In this document: positions 1-5,476 of the stretch, piece after piece | Layout of the letters: each line of letters starts with the position of its first letter | Position numbering within the stretch: position 1 is the first letter of the stretch | Assembly (NCBI GenBank): GCA_050303415.1 | Contig: JBNLBS010000032.1 | Span: forward strand, 1 to 10,841 | Direction: 5' to 3' | Origin: JBNLBS01 sp050303415 | GTDB taxonomy: Bacteria; Pseudomonadota; Gammaproteobacteria; Methylococcales; Methylomonadaceae | DNA length: 10,841 bases | Translations under genes and position numbers: made by a program | Notes under the pieces: model-generated | The model's input: the letters and a program-made list of their open reading frames with translations, nothing else | Databases searched by the model: none | Told to the model about the DNA's origin: nothing

Positions 1-44
1 GGGCTGTGGAGTTAAATCCAGAGCAAAATAAAGCAGCTGCTTAA
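1..44 (+). CDS. C-terminal tail of an unidentified protein (partial)
   Basis: A reading frame open from the window edge reads AVELNPEQNKAAA and stops with TAA at 42-44. It is too short to name. The ending comes only 6 bases before the inverted-repeat-like sequence at 51-68, a spacing common between a transposase stop codon and the right end of an insertion sequence. A transposase tail is therefore a reasonable inference, although the fragment itself has no diagnostic residue. An alternative is the last helix of a TPR-type protein, because the xELNPxxxxA pattern is common there. Confidence 0.4.
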   Translation, partial: AVELNPEQNKAAA

Positions 45-50
45 CTGTTT

Positions 51-68
51 AGGCGACAACTATCTTGA
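51..68 (+). repeat. Inverted-repeat copy, left (possible IS right end)
   Basis: The sequence AGGCGACAACTATCTTGA matches the reverse complement of 10774-10791 at 17 of 18 positions, the first 14 without a mismatch. It lies just after a stop codon at 42-44, which suits the outer end of an insertion sequence whose body lies to the left. A shorter direct match, AGGCGACAA, occurs at 547-555. I cannot assign it to an IS family. Confidence 0.5.
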
Positions 69-145
69 AAAACACCGTTAGCAATTAGTCTAAGAAATTA
101 AACTGGTTGTGTCTTGTTATCGTCTTTAAGTTAGATAGAACGCCA

Positions 146-161
146 TGTGAATGCGTTCACA
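146..161 (+). promoter_or_regulatory. CRP-type binding site
   Basis: TGTGA-N6-TCACA is a perfect match to the core of the CRP consensus, with both half sites intact. Its centre at 153.5 lies about 43 bases before the start point predicted from the -10 element TACAAT at 185-190. That is close to the class II activator position. The hexamer at the -35 position (162-167, CTTCTA) is poor, as expected for an activator-dependent promoter. That a CRP-family protein binds here is inferred from the motif alone. The only gene downstream on this strand is the acidic peptide at 249. Confidence 0.5.
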
Positions 162-174
162 CTTCTAATCAAAC

Positions 175-190
175 TGTACAAAAGTACAAT
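175..190 (+). promoter_or_regulatory. Palindrome over a -10 element
   Basis: TGTAC-AAAA-GTACA (175-188) is a perfect 5-bp inverted repeat with a 4-base centre. It overlaps the hexamer TACAAT at 185-190, which differs from the -10 consensus at one base. A repressor bound here would block the promoter that the CRP-type site at 146-161 appears to activate. The -10 call and the repressor role are inferences. Confidence 0.35.
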
Positions 191-248
191 ATCGCGTTTG
201 TTTCAAACAGGGTAAGGTGTAGTCAACTTCTTTTTTCAGGAGTAGATC

Positions 249-380
249 ATGACCAGTGAAATAGATGATATCGATTATGAAGACATGGATGATCTTGCAT
301 TGCCTGAGCATATTGAATGGAACCATGCTGAATCTCAAGAATTTTCTATGGAAGCCATAGATATTGAATATATTTTTTAA
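249..380 (+). CDS. 43-residue highly acidic peptide of unknown function
   Basis: The ATG at 249 follows AGGAG (238-242) with a 6-base gap, and the frame ends at TAA 378-380. A rho-independent terminator begins 20 bases later, so this looks like a complete single-gene unit. The product has 15 Asp/Glu residues in 43, two His, and no Lys or Arg, giving a strongly negative peptide. The first half is dominated by the run EIDDIDYEDMDDL, and the end is EYIF. There is no signal peptide or membrane segment. I do not recognise a family. Its charge would suit a partner of a basic protein or a DNA mimic, but that is speculation. The well-formed ribosome site, the promoter-like palindromes and the terminator support a real gene despite its size. 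Confidence 0.6.
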   Translation: MTSEIDDIDYEDMDDLALPEHIEWNHAESQEFSMEAIDIEYIF

Positions 381-400
381 TTTGTAGCAGCCTCCTCTTT

Positions 401-436
401 AACCCAGCTTTGTCACCTAACTTAGCTGGGTTTTTT
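401..436 (+). terminator. Rho-independent terminator of the acidic-peptide gene
   Basis: The 9-bp stem AACCCAGCT (401-409) / AGCTGGGTT (424-432) encloses a 14-base loop. The T run at 431-436 overlaps the last two stem bases. It lies 20 bases after the stop codon at 378-380. Confidence 0.8.
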
Positions 437-621
437 CTATCATTGAATAATTGAAAATCCAAAGAAAAAGTAAAGCATACAAATAAACATTTATATATGC
501 ATCGCATCAGTTAAAAAAACTAAACTTGTATCTATATTAAAACTTCAGGCGACAAAATATTTGCTGATTTACATTATCCTAAAAAATAGGTTTAGATATT
601 CATATTTCAGACGGTTACTGG

Positions 622-963
622 TTATATGTCTTGTAGCAAGTCATCTATTTCTCTTTTGCTGGGCATGTCACTAAATTGTGTTGAGATACCACTTAAGAAA
701 TCAGTAATTATTTTCAGGTGCCATTTTTGATTTTCCGTACTGGTCTCTATATTTAGCAATATTTCTAGTAAAGCCTTTTCTTCTTTTTTCGACAAAGGCT
801 GGTTTTTATTTAGCATTGTGGCAAACATTTTTCCTTCTGTGGGGCTACCCATTTCTTTATCAAGTTTAACAACCTCTTTATTGCCTTCATTGTTTATTAA
901 GTCTATATAAATAGTACCACCATCCAGTAGAGCCGCACATTTTGATATTTTATAAACGCCCAT
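622..963 (-). CDS. Hypothetical protein, 113 residues
   Basis: This is a soluble-looking, Lys/Glu-rich protein with no signal peptide. The segment GGTIYIDLINNEGNKEVVKL looks like a beta hairpin. A predicted helical stretch follows (SKKEEKALLEILLNIE) and then another helical tail ending in REIDDLLQDI. I do not recognise a family. I chose the ATG at 963 (MGVYKISK). The frame also has a GTG start at 1023 that would add 20 residues of less typical sequence. Neither start has a clear Shine-Dalgarno sequence, so the start is uncertain. The gene is monocistronic as far as can be seen, lying between the acidic-peptide terminator on one side and a small membrane peptide gene on the same strand. Its base composition is AT-rich compared with the mer genes. 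Confidence 0.65.
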   Translation of the reverse strand: MGVYKISKCAALLDGGTIYIDLINNEGNKEVVKLDKEMGSPTEGKMFATMLNKNQPLSKKEEKALLEILLNIETSTENQKWHLKIITDFLSGISTQFSDMPSKREIDDLLQDI

Positions 964-1137
964 AAACTTTTTTATAGTGGAAAAAATGAGTGATAAAAAG
1001 AAATTGTGTGAAGTGTTGTTCACGATATATCTCAGGTAGTAACAAGCCTAAAACGCCTATTAGACCACTACAGCGGTATGGGATAATTTGCAGTATTTTG
1101 AAAATATCAAGCACAATATGATAGCCGGCGGAGCATT

Positions 1138-1266
1138 TCAGTCTTCGTCGTCTTGCCGTTCAATTTCATCCTGAGGGTTGTTCTCTTTTGCCAGTACTTT
1201 AGTCATGAAGAGCAAACAACCGACAATAGCTAATACCATAACTACTTCAAATATCATTCTTAACAT
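1138..1266 (-). CDS. 42-residue single-pass membrane peptide
   Basis: The ATG at 1266 is preceded by GGAGG (reverse complement of 1273-1277) with a 6-base gap, an excellent ribosome site. The frame ends with TGA at 1138-1140. The product begins MLRMIFEVVMVLAIVGCLLF, a hydrophobic helix of about 20 residues with one Cys at position 17. A short basic stretch follows and then a very acidic tail ending in QDDED. This is the layout of a small inner-membrane peptide. I do not recognise the family. It is transcribed away from merR, which starts 252 bases off on the other strand. A link to metal handling would be speculation. Confidence 0.65.
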   Translation of the reverse strand: MLRMIFEVVMVLAIVGCLLFMTKVLAKENNPQDEIERQDDED

Positions 1267-1518
1267 TGCACACCTCCGAATACAGTTATGTATAGTACAC
1301 GTGCCCGATCTATTAAATCATATTCTTATGTATTGTTTCAGAATCTAGACCAAAAAATAGTGGGGCATGTTCATTAAAAATTGTAAGTCTGCTCTAAACC
1401 GTTTTAAGATTGAATTCAAAGACCGATTACACAATTGTTTACAGTCTCAAATTTGACCATGACCAGCTATTTAAAAACTTTGCCGTTTTAACTTCAAAAG
1501 AAATTATAAGGGCCCAAA

Positions 1519-1923
1519 ATGCCAGCTTTAACCATCGGAAAACTAGCCAAACAAACCGGAGTCACGATTGAAACCATCCGTTACTATCAACGTATTGGTT
1601 TACTTACGGAACCGGCGAAACCTGATGGTGGTTATCGAGTATATTCAGTCGATACGATTGCCCGGATAAGATTCATCAAACGAGCTCAACAGGCTGGATT
1701 TACTTTGAAGGAAATAGCCGTATTGCTATCGTTTGATGGGGAGCACTGTGCTGATGTTCGTCAGCTCGCCGAGCAGAAATGCCAGCAGATCGATCAACAA
1801 ATCAGGGACTTAATGGTTCTCCGTCAGATATTGGGAAGCCTTGTCGACGACTGCCAGCAGACAGCACAATCTGCGCATTGTGCGATTCTTGATGCATTTA
1901 GCGATGACAATCAACGTACTTGA
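1519..1923 (+). CDS. merR: MerR, Hg(II)-responsive transcriptional regulator
   Basis: At 134 residues this is close to the usual 135-145 of MerR. It represses mer transcription without Hg(II) and untwists the promoter to activate when Hg(II) binds. The N-terminal winged helix begins TIGKLAKQTGVTIETIRYYQ (residues 5-24), followed by RIGLL and the wing GGYRVY. A long dimerisation helix then leads into the metal-binding loop. The three mercury ligands of Tn501 MerR (Cys82, 117, 126) correspond to Cys77, Cys112 and Cys121. The spacing of the last two (nine residues apart) is preserved, which favours mercury over the lead, cadmium or copper relatives. A further Cys88 lies in the dimer helix. The gene runs in the same direction as merT, unlike the divergent Tn501 arrangement. 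Its stop codon lies inside the -35 element of the downstream mer promoter. AAGGG at 1508-1512 precedes the ATG by 6 bases. Confidence 0.93.
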   Translation: MPALTIGKLAKQTGVTIETIRYYQRIGLLTEPAKPDGGYRVYSVDTIARIRFIKRAQQAGFTLKEIAVLLSFDGEHCADVRQLAEQKCQQIDQQIRDLMVLRQILGSLVDDCQQTAQSAHCAILDAFSDDNQRT

Positions 1924-1951
1924 CTCTGTTCTAAACAACAGGGTTTAAAAT
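1920..1951 (+). promoter_or_regulatory. MerR-type mer promoter and operator
   Basis: The -35 element TTGACT (1920-1925) and the -10 element TAAAAT (1946-1951) are separated by 20 bases. With TTAAAA (1945-1950) as the -10 element the gap is 19. Both are longer than the standard 17 and typical of MerR-family promoters. Between them lies the dyad ACTCTGTT (1923-1930) / AACAGGGT (1937-1944), with 7 of 8 pairs matched around a 6-base centre, in the usual MerR operator position. The stop codon of merR (TGA 1921-1923) is part of the -35 element. The promoter would drive merT, merP and the CopZ-like gene. merR must have its own promoter upstream of 1519, which I could not locate. Confidence 0.75.
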
Positions 1952-1991
1952 CCTTGTCAACATCCAGTTTGGTTTGGCTTAGGAGATTAGG

Positions 1992-2360
1992 ATGAATACT
2001 ATACCAAAAACACCTTTAAAAACCTCGTCATGGTTGGGTATAGGCGCCTTTTTGGCCGCTGTAGGGGCTTCAGTCTGTTGTGTAGGGCCTCTTTTACTGT
2101 TGTCGTTGGGTATTGGTGGTGCATGGATCAGCACGTTGACGGCGATGGAACCGGCCCGGCCATTTTTCATTATCCTGACCCTGATTTTTATAGGACTAGG
2201 CTATCGAAAACTCTATCTGACGCCTGACCGCTGTGCAGCAAGTGAAAACTGCGCTACGCCCGACAACCAACGCCGGCAACGCCTGGTGTTTTGGCTGGGT
2301 ACCCTATTTATTTTGATACTGCTGACCTTTCCCTGGATAGCGCCTTTTTTTCTAGCTTGA
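1992..2360 (+). CDS. merT: MerT, mercuric ion inner-membrane transporter
   Basis: At 122 residues it has three hydrophobic membrane segments (about 14-40, 56-72 and 98-121), as expected for MerT. The Cys29-Cys30 pair lies in the first membrane helix. It is the conserved site that takes Hg(II) from periplasmic MerP. A second pair, Cys81 and Cys87, lies in the loop between helices 2 and 3, which in MerT faces the cytoplasm and hands Hg(II) on. AGGAG at 1981-1985 precedes the ATG by 6 bases. The gene starts about 40 bases after the -10 element of the mer promoter and is followed by merP after a 12-base gap, so the two are almost certainly cotranscribed. No merC or merF is present. Confidence 0.93.
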   Translation: MNTIPKTPLKTSSWLGIGAFLAAVGASVCCVGPLLLLSLGIGGAWISTLTAMEPARPFFIILTLIFIGLGYRKLYLTPDRCAASENCATPDNQRRQRLVFWLGTLFILILLTFPWIAPFFLA

Positions 2361-2372
2361 GAGGATTTCGAT

Positions 2373-2702
2373 ATGACGATTAAATCGGATTTTTTATTGA
2401 TAAGCCTGTTGTTGCTATGTTCTTCGTGGATGCCTGCGGCCTATGCTGAAACTACTGTGACACTGCCAAACCAACAACAAACAGTCAGCCTTAACATAGA
2501 AAATATGAATTGTGCCCTGTGTACCATCACCATCAAGAAAGCTTTGCAGAAGGTCGAAGGCGTACAAAACGTGATTGTCGATTATGATGCCAAAAGGGTT
2601 ATGGTTACTTTCGACAGCTACAAAACAAATAGCGCAGCCTTGATCAAAGCCACGACGGATGCCGGCTATCCAGGCTCTCTTGCCGCACCCATTTCTCGAT
2701 AA
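2373..2702 (+). CDS. merP: MerP, periplasmic mercury-binding protein
   Basis: This is a 109-residue protein with a Sec signal peptide, probably cut after Ala25 (PAAYA|ET). The remainder is a single heavy-metal-associated domain of the ferredoxin-like type. The metal site is the MNCALC motif with Cys47 and Cys50, matching the GMxCxxC pattern of MerP and related metallochaperones. MerP captures Hg(II) in the periplasm and passes it to the Cys pair of MerT. The protein is somewhat longer than the usual 91-residue MerP because of a longer signal region and an extra stretch before the domain. GAGGA at 2361-2365, directly after the merT stop, serves as the ribosome site. A copper-binding role is possible for this fold but is disfavoured by the merR-merT context. 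Confidence 0.9.
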   Translation: MTIKSDFLLISLLLLCSSWMPAAYAETTVTLPNQQQTVSLNIENMNCALCTITIKKALQKVEGVQNVIVDYDAKRVMVTFDSYKTNSAALIKATTDAGYPGSLAAPISR

Positions 2703-2719
2703 GGCTGAGGATAGCGTAA

Positions 2720-3169
2720 ATGTCTGATTGCTGCTCCACAAATTCATCCACCAAAACCAAGAAGATTTGCCCTGAATGTGGTTCCACGTGCAAAAGTGTC
2801 AGCATGTCGACGCTTTACCATCAGGTCCGGTTCCCAGAGAATCAGGCGCTCATCACTGACAATTATTATTTTTGCCCGGCAAAGAAATGTCCGATTGCCT
2901 ACTTTTCCAACGTGGACAATACCATTAGTAAACAGCACTTACGCTGCTATGAAGCGATTCAGAATGAAGCACTTTGTTACTGCTTCGACATCGACGCCGC
3001 GCAGTATTTATCCGCCTTAAAAGATAAACGAGCAGAGTCGATTAAAGCTTTTGTCATACAGCGAACCAAAATGGGCGAATGCGCCTGCGAAATCAGAAAT
3101 CCATCGGGTCAATGCTGTTTAGCCGACTTCAAGCGTTTGGAAAATGAGCGTAATTCGGATGTCAAATGA
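2720..3169 (+). CDS. CopZ-like Cys-rich metal/iron-sulfur-binding protein
   Basis: This is a 149-residue cytoplasmic protein with 14 cysteines. They lie in a CC pair (4-5), CPECGSTC (17-24), FCPAKKC (52, 57), Cys76, CYC (86, 88) and a C-terminal ECACEIRNPSGQCC (121-133). The pattern matches the N-terminal domain of Archaeoglobus CopZ, which binds a zinc ion and a [2Fe-2S] cluster, and small proteins of that family found in mer operons. The C-terminal heavy-metal domain of full CopZ is absent here; MerP upstream supplies the only such domain. It begins 17 bases after merP, with GAGGA at 2707-2711, so it is the last gene of the operon. A role as acceptor or redox partner for Hg(II) arriving from MerT is inferred from position only. 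Its exact ligands cannot be assigned from sequence. Confidence 0.8.
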   Translation: MSDCCSTNSSTKTKKICPECGSTCKSVSMSTLYHQVRFPENQALITDNYYFCPAKKCPIAYFSNVDNTISKQHLRCYEAIQNEALCYCFDIDAAQYLSALKDKRAESIKAFVIQRTKMGECACEIRNPSGQCCLADFKRLENERNSDVK

Positions 3170-3184
3170 TCTATATATATCGTT

Positions 3185-3210
3185 AATCAGGACACTGATT
3201 TTCTTTTATT
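3185..3210 (+). terminator. Likely mer operon terminator
   Basis: The 6-bp stem AATCAG (3185-3190) / CTGATT (3195-3200) has a 4-base loop and is followed by the T-rich tract TTCTTTTATT. It starts 15 bases after the stop of the CopZ-like gene. The stem is AT-rich and short, so the call is moderate. Confidence 0.45.
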
Positions 3211-3230
3211 GACCTCTTTTGGGCTTTTTC

Positions 3231-3268
3231 ACTTGTTAGATGATGGATAACTTGTTAGATGATGGATA
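3231..3268 (+). repeat. Perfect tandem repeat, 2 x 19 bp
   Basis: The unit ACTTGTTAGATGATGGATA occurs twice with no gap (3231-3249 and 3250-3268) and no mismatch. It is not in a convincing gene. A recent slippage duplication is the simplest explanation. Confidence 0.9.
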
Positions 3269-3681
3269 ATTGAATAGTAAGACAATAATTTTTATTCCAA
3301 AAACAGATAGGTGTTTTTGTCATGCACACAGAAATTAAAAAATCATAACAATGGATACATTTCATGGAATAAAGGTAAATTGATCGGGCGCAGAAGTTAC
3401 CGTTCAAATAAAAAGAGATATGGCCCTTCGTATCAGGTCTCAAATGGCCAACAAATAGAGAGTTGTTAGCTTTGTTTATTTTAGCGATAGAAAGCAAGCT
3501 GCGCGCTTGTGATTTATACGCTTATATTTTCTCTAATGAAAAATTTATGAGCCTTTAAGTTATTACTTGGGCATACCTAACCTGTAAACACAGTTAGATA
3601 CCATAGCAACAAGTCGAATCTTACTTGAATTTAGAGTATAGGATGTTATCTGCAGCTGTTTTTAACAGTTGAATCCAAACC

Positions 3682-3810
3682 CTAAGCTGCCATTGACTGA
3701 CGTTGTCTGCTAGACTGCTTAATGGCAAGTAACAGACGTTCGAGTTCGGTATTATTAATATCCGAACCTATCGGAAAAACGTATTCAACCTGATTCGCAG
3801 AAAGGCTTAC
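3682..3810 (-). pseudogene. C-terminal coding remnant, origin unknown
   Basis: On the minus strand a 42-codon frame reads into protein-like sequence: a segment EYVFPIGSDINNTELERLLL, then a basic Gln/Ser/Arg-rich tail ending QSMAA, and a TAG stop at 3682-3684. It has no usable start codon, because the frame is closed by a stop at 3811-3813, one base before the nhaD ATG at 3815. It is therefore best read as the end of a gene whose 5' part was lost when the present nhaD-bearing DNA was joined here. The parent family is not recognised; a transposase tail is one possibility. The case rests on amino-acid composition, so chance cannot be excluded. Confidence 0.4.
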
Positions 3811-3814
3811 CTAT

Positions 3815-5335
3815 ATGAACCGAGCACGGATTATAAACAAAAACGGAAATTTACTTTTCTTCGGTTATATTTTTTTTCTTTTCCTGATGCCCGCAACGGC
3901 TATAGCGTCGGACGGTGAGCCGCAGGATTTCAGCAGCCACTGGATCGGCATTGTTTCCTTATTATTATTCATTCTTGCTTATTCCTTGGTTATCTTGGAA
4001 GAAGCGTTACACCTTAGAAAATCGAAGCCGGTGATGGTTGCGGCCGGTATTATCTGGTCTCTCACCGCATTTGCCTATGCCGGCACCGGCGATATACACT
4101 TCGCCGAAAAAGCGATGCGTCATAATCTGCTCGAATATGCCGAATTGTTCTTGTTCTTATTGGCTGCGATGACCTATATCAATACGATGCAAGAACGCGG
4201 TATTTTCGCCGTATTGCGTGCCTGGCTTATTTCACAGCGATTCTCGTTACGGACTATTTTCTGGCTTACCGGTATACTCGCTTTCTTTATATCGCCGATC
4301 GCCGATAACCTAACGACTGCGCTGTTGATGGCGACCGTGGTCATGACGGTCGGCGGAAATAATACCGGCTTCGTTGTCGTCTCCTGCATCAACATAGTCG
4401 TTGCCGCCAACGCCGGCGGTGCCTTTTCGCCGTTCGGCGATATCACCACCTTGATGGTCTGGCAAAAAGGCATATTGCAGTTTAACGAATTTTTCGCGCT
4501 TTTGATTCCATCAGCGATCAATTGGCTTGTTCCCGCTTTCTTGATGTCATCTTCCGTTCCTAAAACACGACCGGTAACAGTTAAAGAGGAAGCGGTGGTG
4601 CGGCACGGCGGGTTTGTCGTCGTCGCGTTATTTATATTGACCGTCGTTATGTCGGTGTCCGCGCATCAATTTCTACATATGCCGCCGGTACTCGGCATGA
4701 TGACCGGCCTCGGCATTCTGAAATTTTACGGTTACTATTTAAAGCGCTTGGACGATAGGGAATTACGAAATATGCCAAACGAGTTCGCTTTTATGAAACG
4801 CAATAGCGACGGTACGGCAGAAACGGCGCAAACCAATCTCGGCGGGCAAAAAATCGGGCTCGAATATTCGAAAAATGTCGGCGACAAGCAATCCGGTTTT
4901 GATGTTTTTAAATCGCTGGAACGCGCCGAATGGGACACGCTAATGTTTTTCTACGGTGTTATTCTCTGCGTCGGTGGTTTGGGTGCGTTGGGCTATCTGT
5001 CGCTGATGTCCTATCTGATGTATGCCGGTCTCGGGGCAACCTACGCTAATATCCTGGTCGGTATTCTTTCCGCATTGATCGACAACATACCGATCATGTT
5101 CGCAGTGCTGTCGATGATGCCGGATATGAGCCAAGGGCAATGGCTACTGGTGACGTTAACCGCCGGCGTCGGCGGTTCGCTGTTGTCCATCGGCTCCGCA
5201 GCCGGCGTTGCGGTGATGGGGCAGGCCCGTGGCGTCTACACGTTCATCTCCCATTTGCGTTGGTCATGGGCCATAGCGCTTGGCTATGCGGCCAGTATTT
5301 GGGTGCATTTTTTGATTAATGGCGCACGGATTTAA
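3815..5335 (+). CDS. nhaD: NhaD-type Na+/H+ antiporter
   Basis: This is a 506-residue polytopic inner-membrane protein of the NhaD family, which exports Na+ (and often Li+) in exchange for protons, mostly at alkaline pH. The hydrophobic N-terminus resembles a signal peptide with a possible cut before Ser32. Family-typical polar membrane motifs are all present: SPIADNLTTALLM (Asp164-Asn165), NAGGAFSPFGDITTLMVW (Asn199, Asp209, Thr211-Thr212), SALIDNIPIMF (Ser419, Asp423-Asn424) and GGSLLSIGSAAG (Ser458, Ser461). A hydrophilic loop of about 60 residues (310-370) separates the two halves. AGAAAGG at 3799-3805 precedes the ATG by 9 bases. The gene stands alone, with a 645-base gap upstream and a convergent gene downstream. 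Its G+C content is higher than that of the genes to its right, which suggests a different origin. No operon partner or sodium-responsive element is evident. Confidence 0.93.
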   Translation: MNRARIINKNGNLLFFGYIFFLFLMPATAIASDGEPQDFSSHWIGIVSLLLFILAYSLVILEEALHLRKSKPVMVAAGIIWSLTAFAYAGTGDIHFAEKAMRHNLLEYAELFLFLLAAMTYINTMQERGIFAVLRAWLISQRFSLRTIFWLTGILAFFISPIADNLTTALLMATVVMTVGGNNTGFVVVSCINIVVAANAGGAFSPFGDITTLMVWQKGILQFNEFFALLIPSAINWLVPAFLMSSSVPKTRPVTVKEEAVVRHGGFVVVALFILTVVMSVSAHQFLHMPPVLGMMTGLGILKFYGYYLKRLDDRELRNMPNEFAFMKRNSDGTAETAQTNLGGQKIGLEYSKNVGDKQSGFDVFKSLERAEWDTLMFFYGVILCVGGLGALGYLSLMSYLMYAGLGATYANILVGILSALIDNIPIMFAVLSMMPDMSQGQWLLVTLTAGVGGSLLSIGSAAGVAVMGQARGVYTFISHLRWSWAIALGYAASIWVHFLINGARI

Positions 5336-5476
5336 ATGATGTATGACCTTAAGCACAGGTTTGGTCATTGCTTCAATGCTCAAGGTTCTAGATTGTCCAC
5401 GATCGCAATGCACTATTTGATTGGATAACAGGGTTTCTTTTACGCTATTGTTTTATCATGTTGTTTTCTTCAATTA

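Larger units (their letters stand above)
3170..3681. other. Gene-poor stretch between mer and nhaD
   Basis: I see no convincing gene here. It holds the likely mer terminator, a tandem 19-bp repeat (3231-3268), a short stem CAAGC/GCTTG (3495-3509) and a stem CTGTT/AACAG (3656-3668), neither stem with a T tail. Open frames exist on both strands (3255-3497 minus, 3311-3469 plus) but lack ribosome sites or family features. Together with the coding remnant at 3682-3810 the stretch looks like a rearrangement scar. Confidence 0.5.

Noticed and set aside
1388..1399. TCTGCTCTAAAC, similar to the left half of the mer operator (1925-1936)
   Set aside because: The second half of the dyad is missing, and no MerR-type spaced promoter surrounds it, so a second operator is not supported.
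1367..1456. Plus-strand 29-codon frame upstream of merR
   Set aside because: It has no proper ribosome site, no recognisable features and a length expected by chance.
3311..3469. Plus-strand frame of 52 codons with a GTG start
   Set aside because: The product is Gly/Tyr/Arg-rich and somewhat protein-like, but there is no ribosome site, and it overlaps another weak frame. It could be a decayed gene but cannot be supported.
3255..3497. Minus-strand 80-codon open frame after the mer operon
   Set aside because: It runs through the 19-bp tandem repeat region, has no ribosome site and an odd composition rich in Ile, Cys and Tyr, with no family features.
3744..3767. Inverted repeat GTTCGG/CCGAAC before nhaD
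   Set aside because: A 6-bp match with a 12-base gap lying inside the coding remnant; too weak to call an operator.
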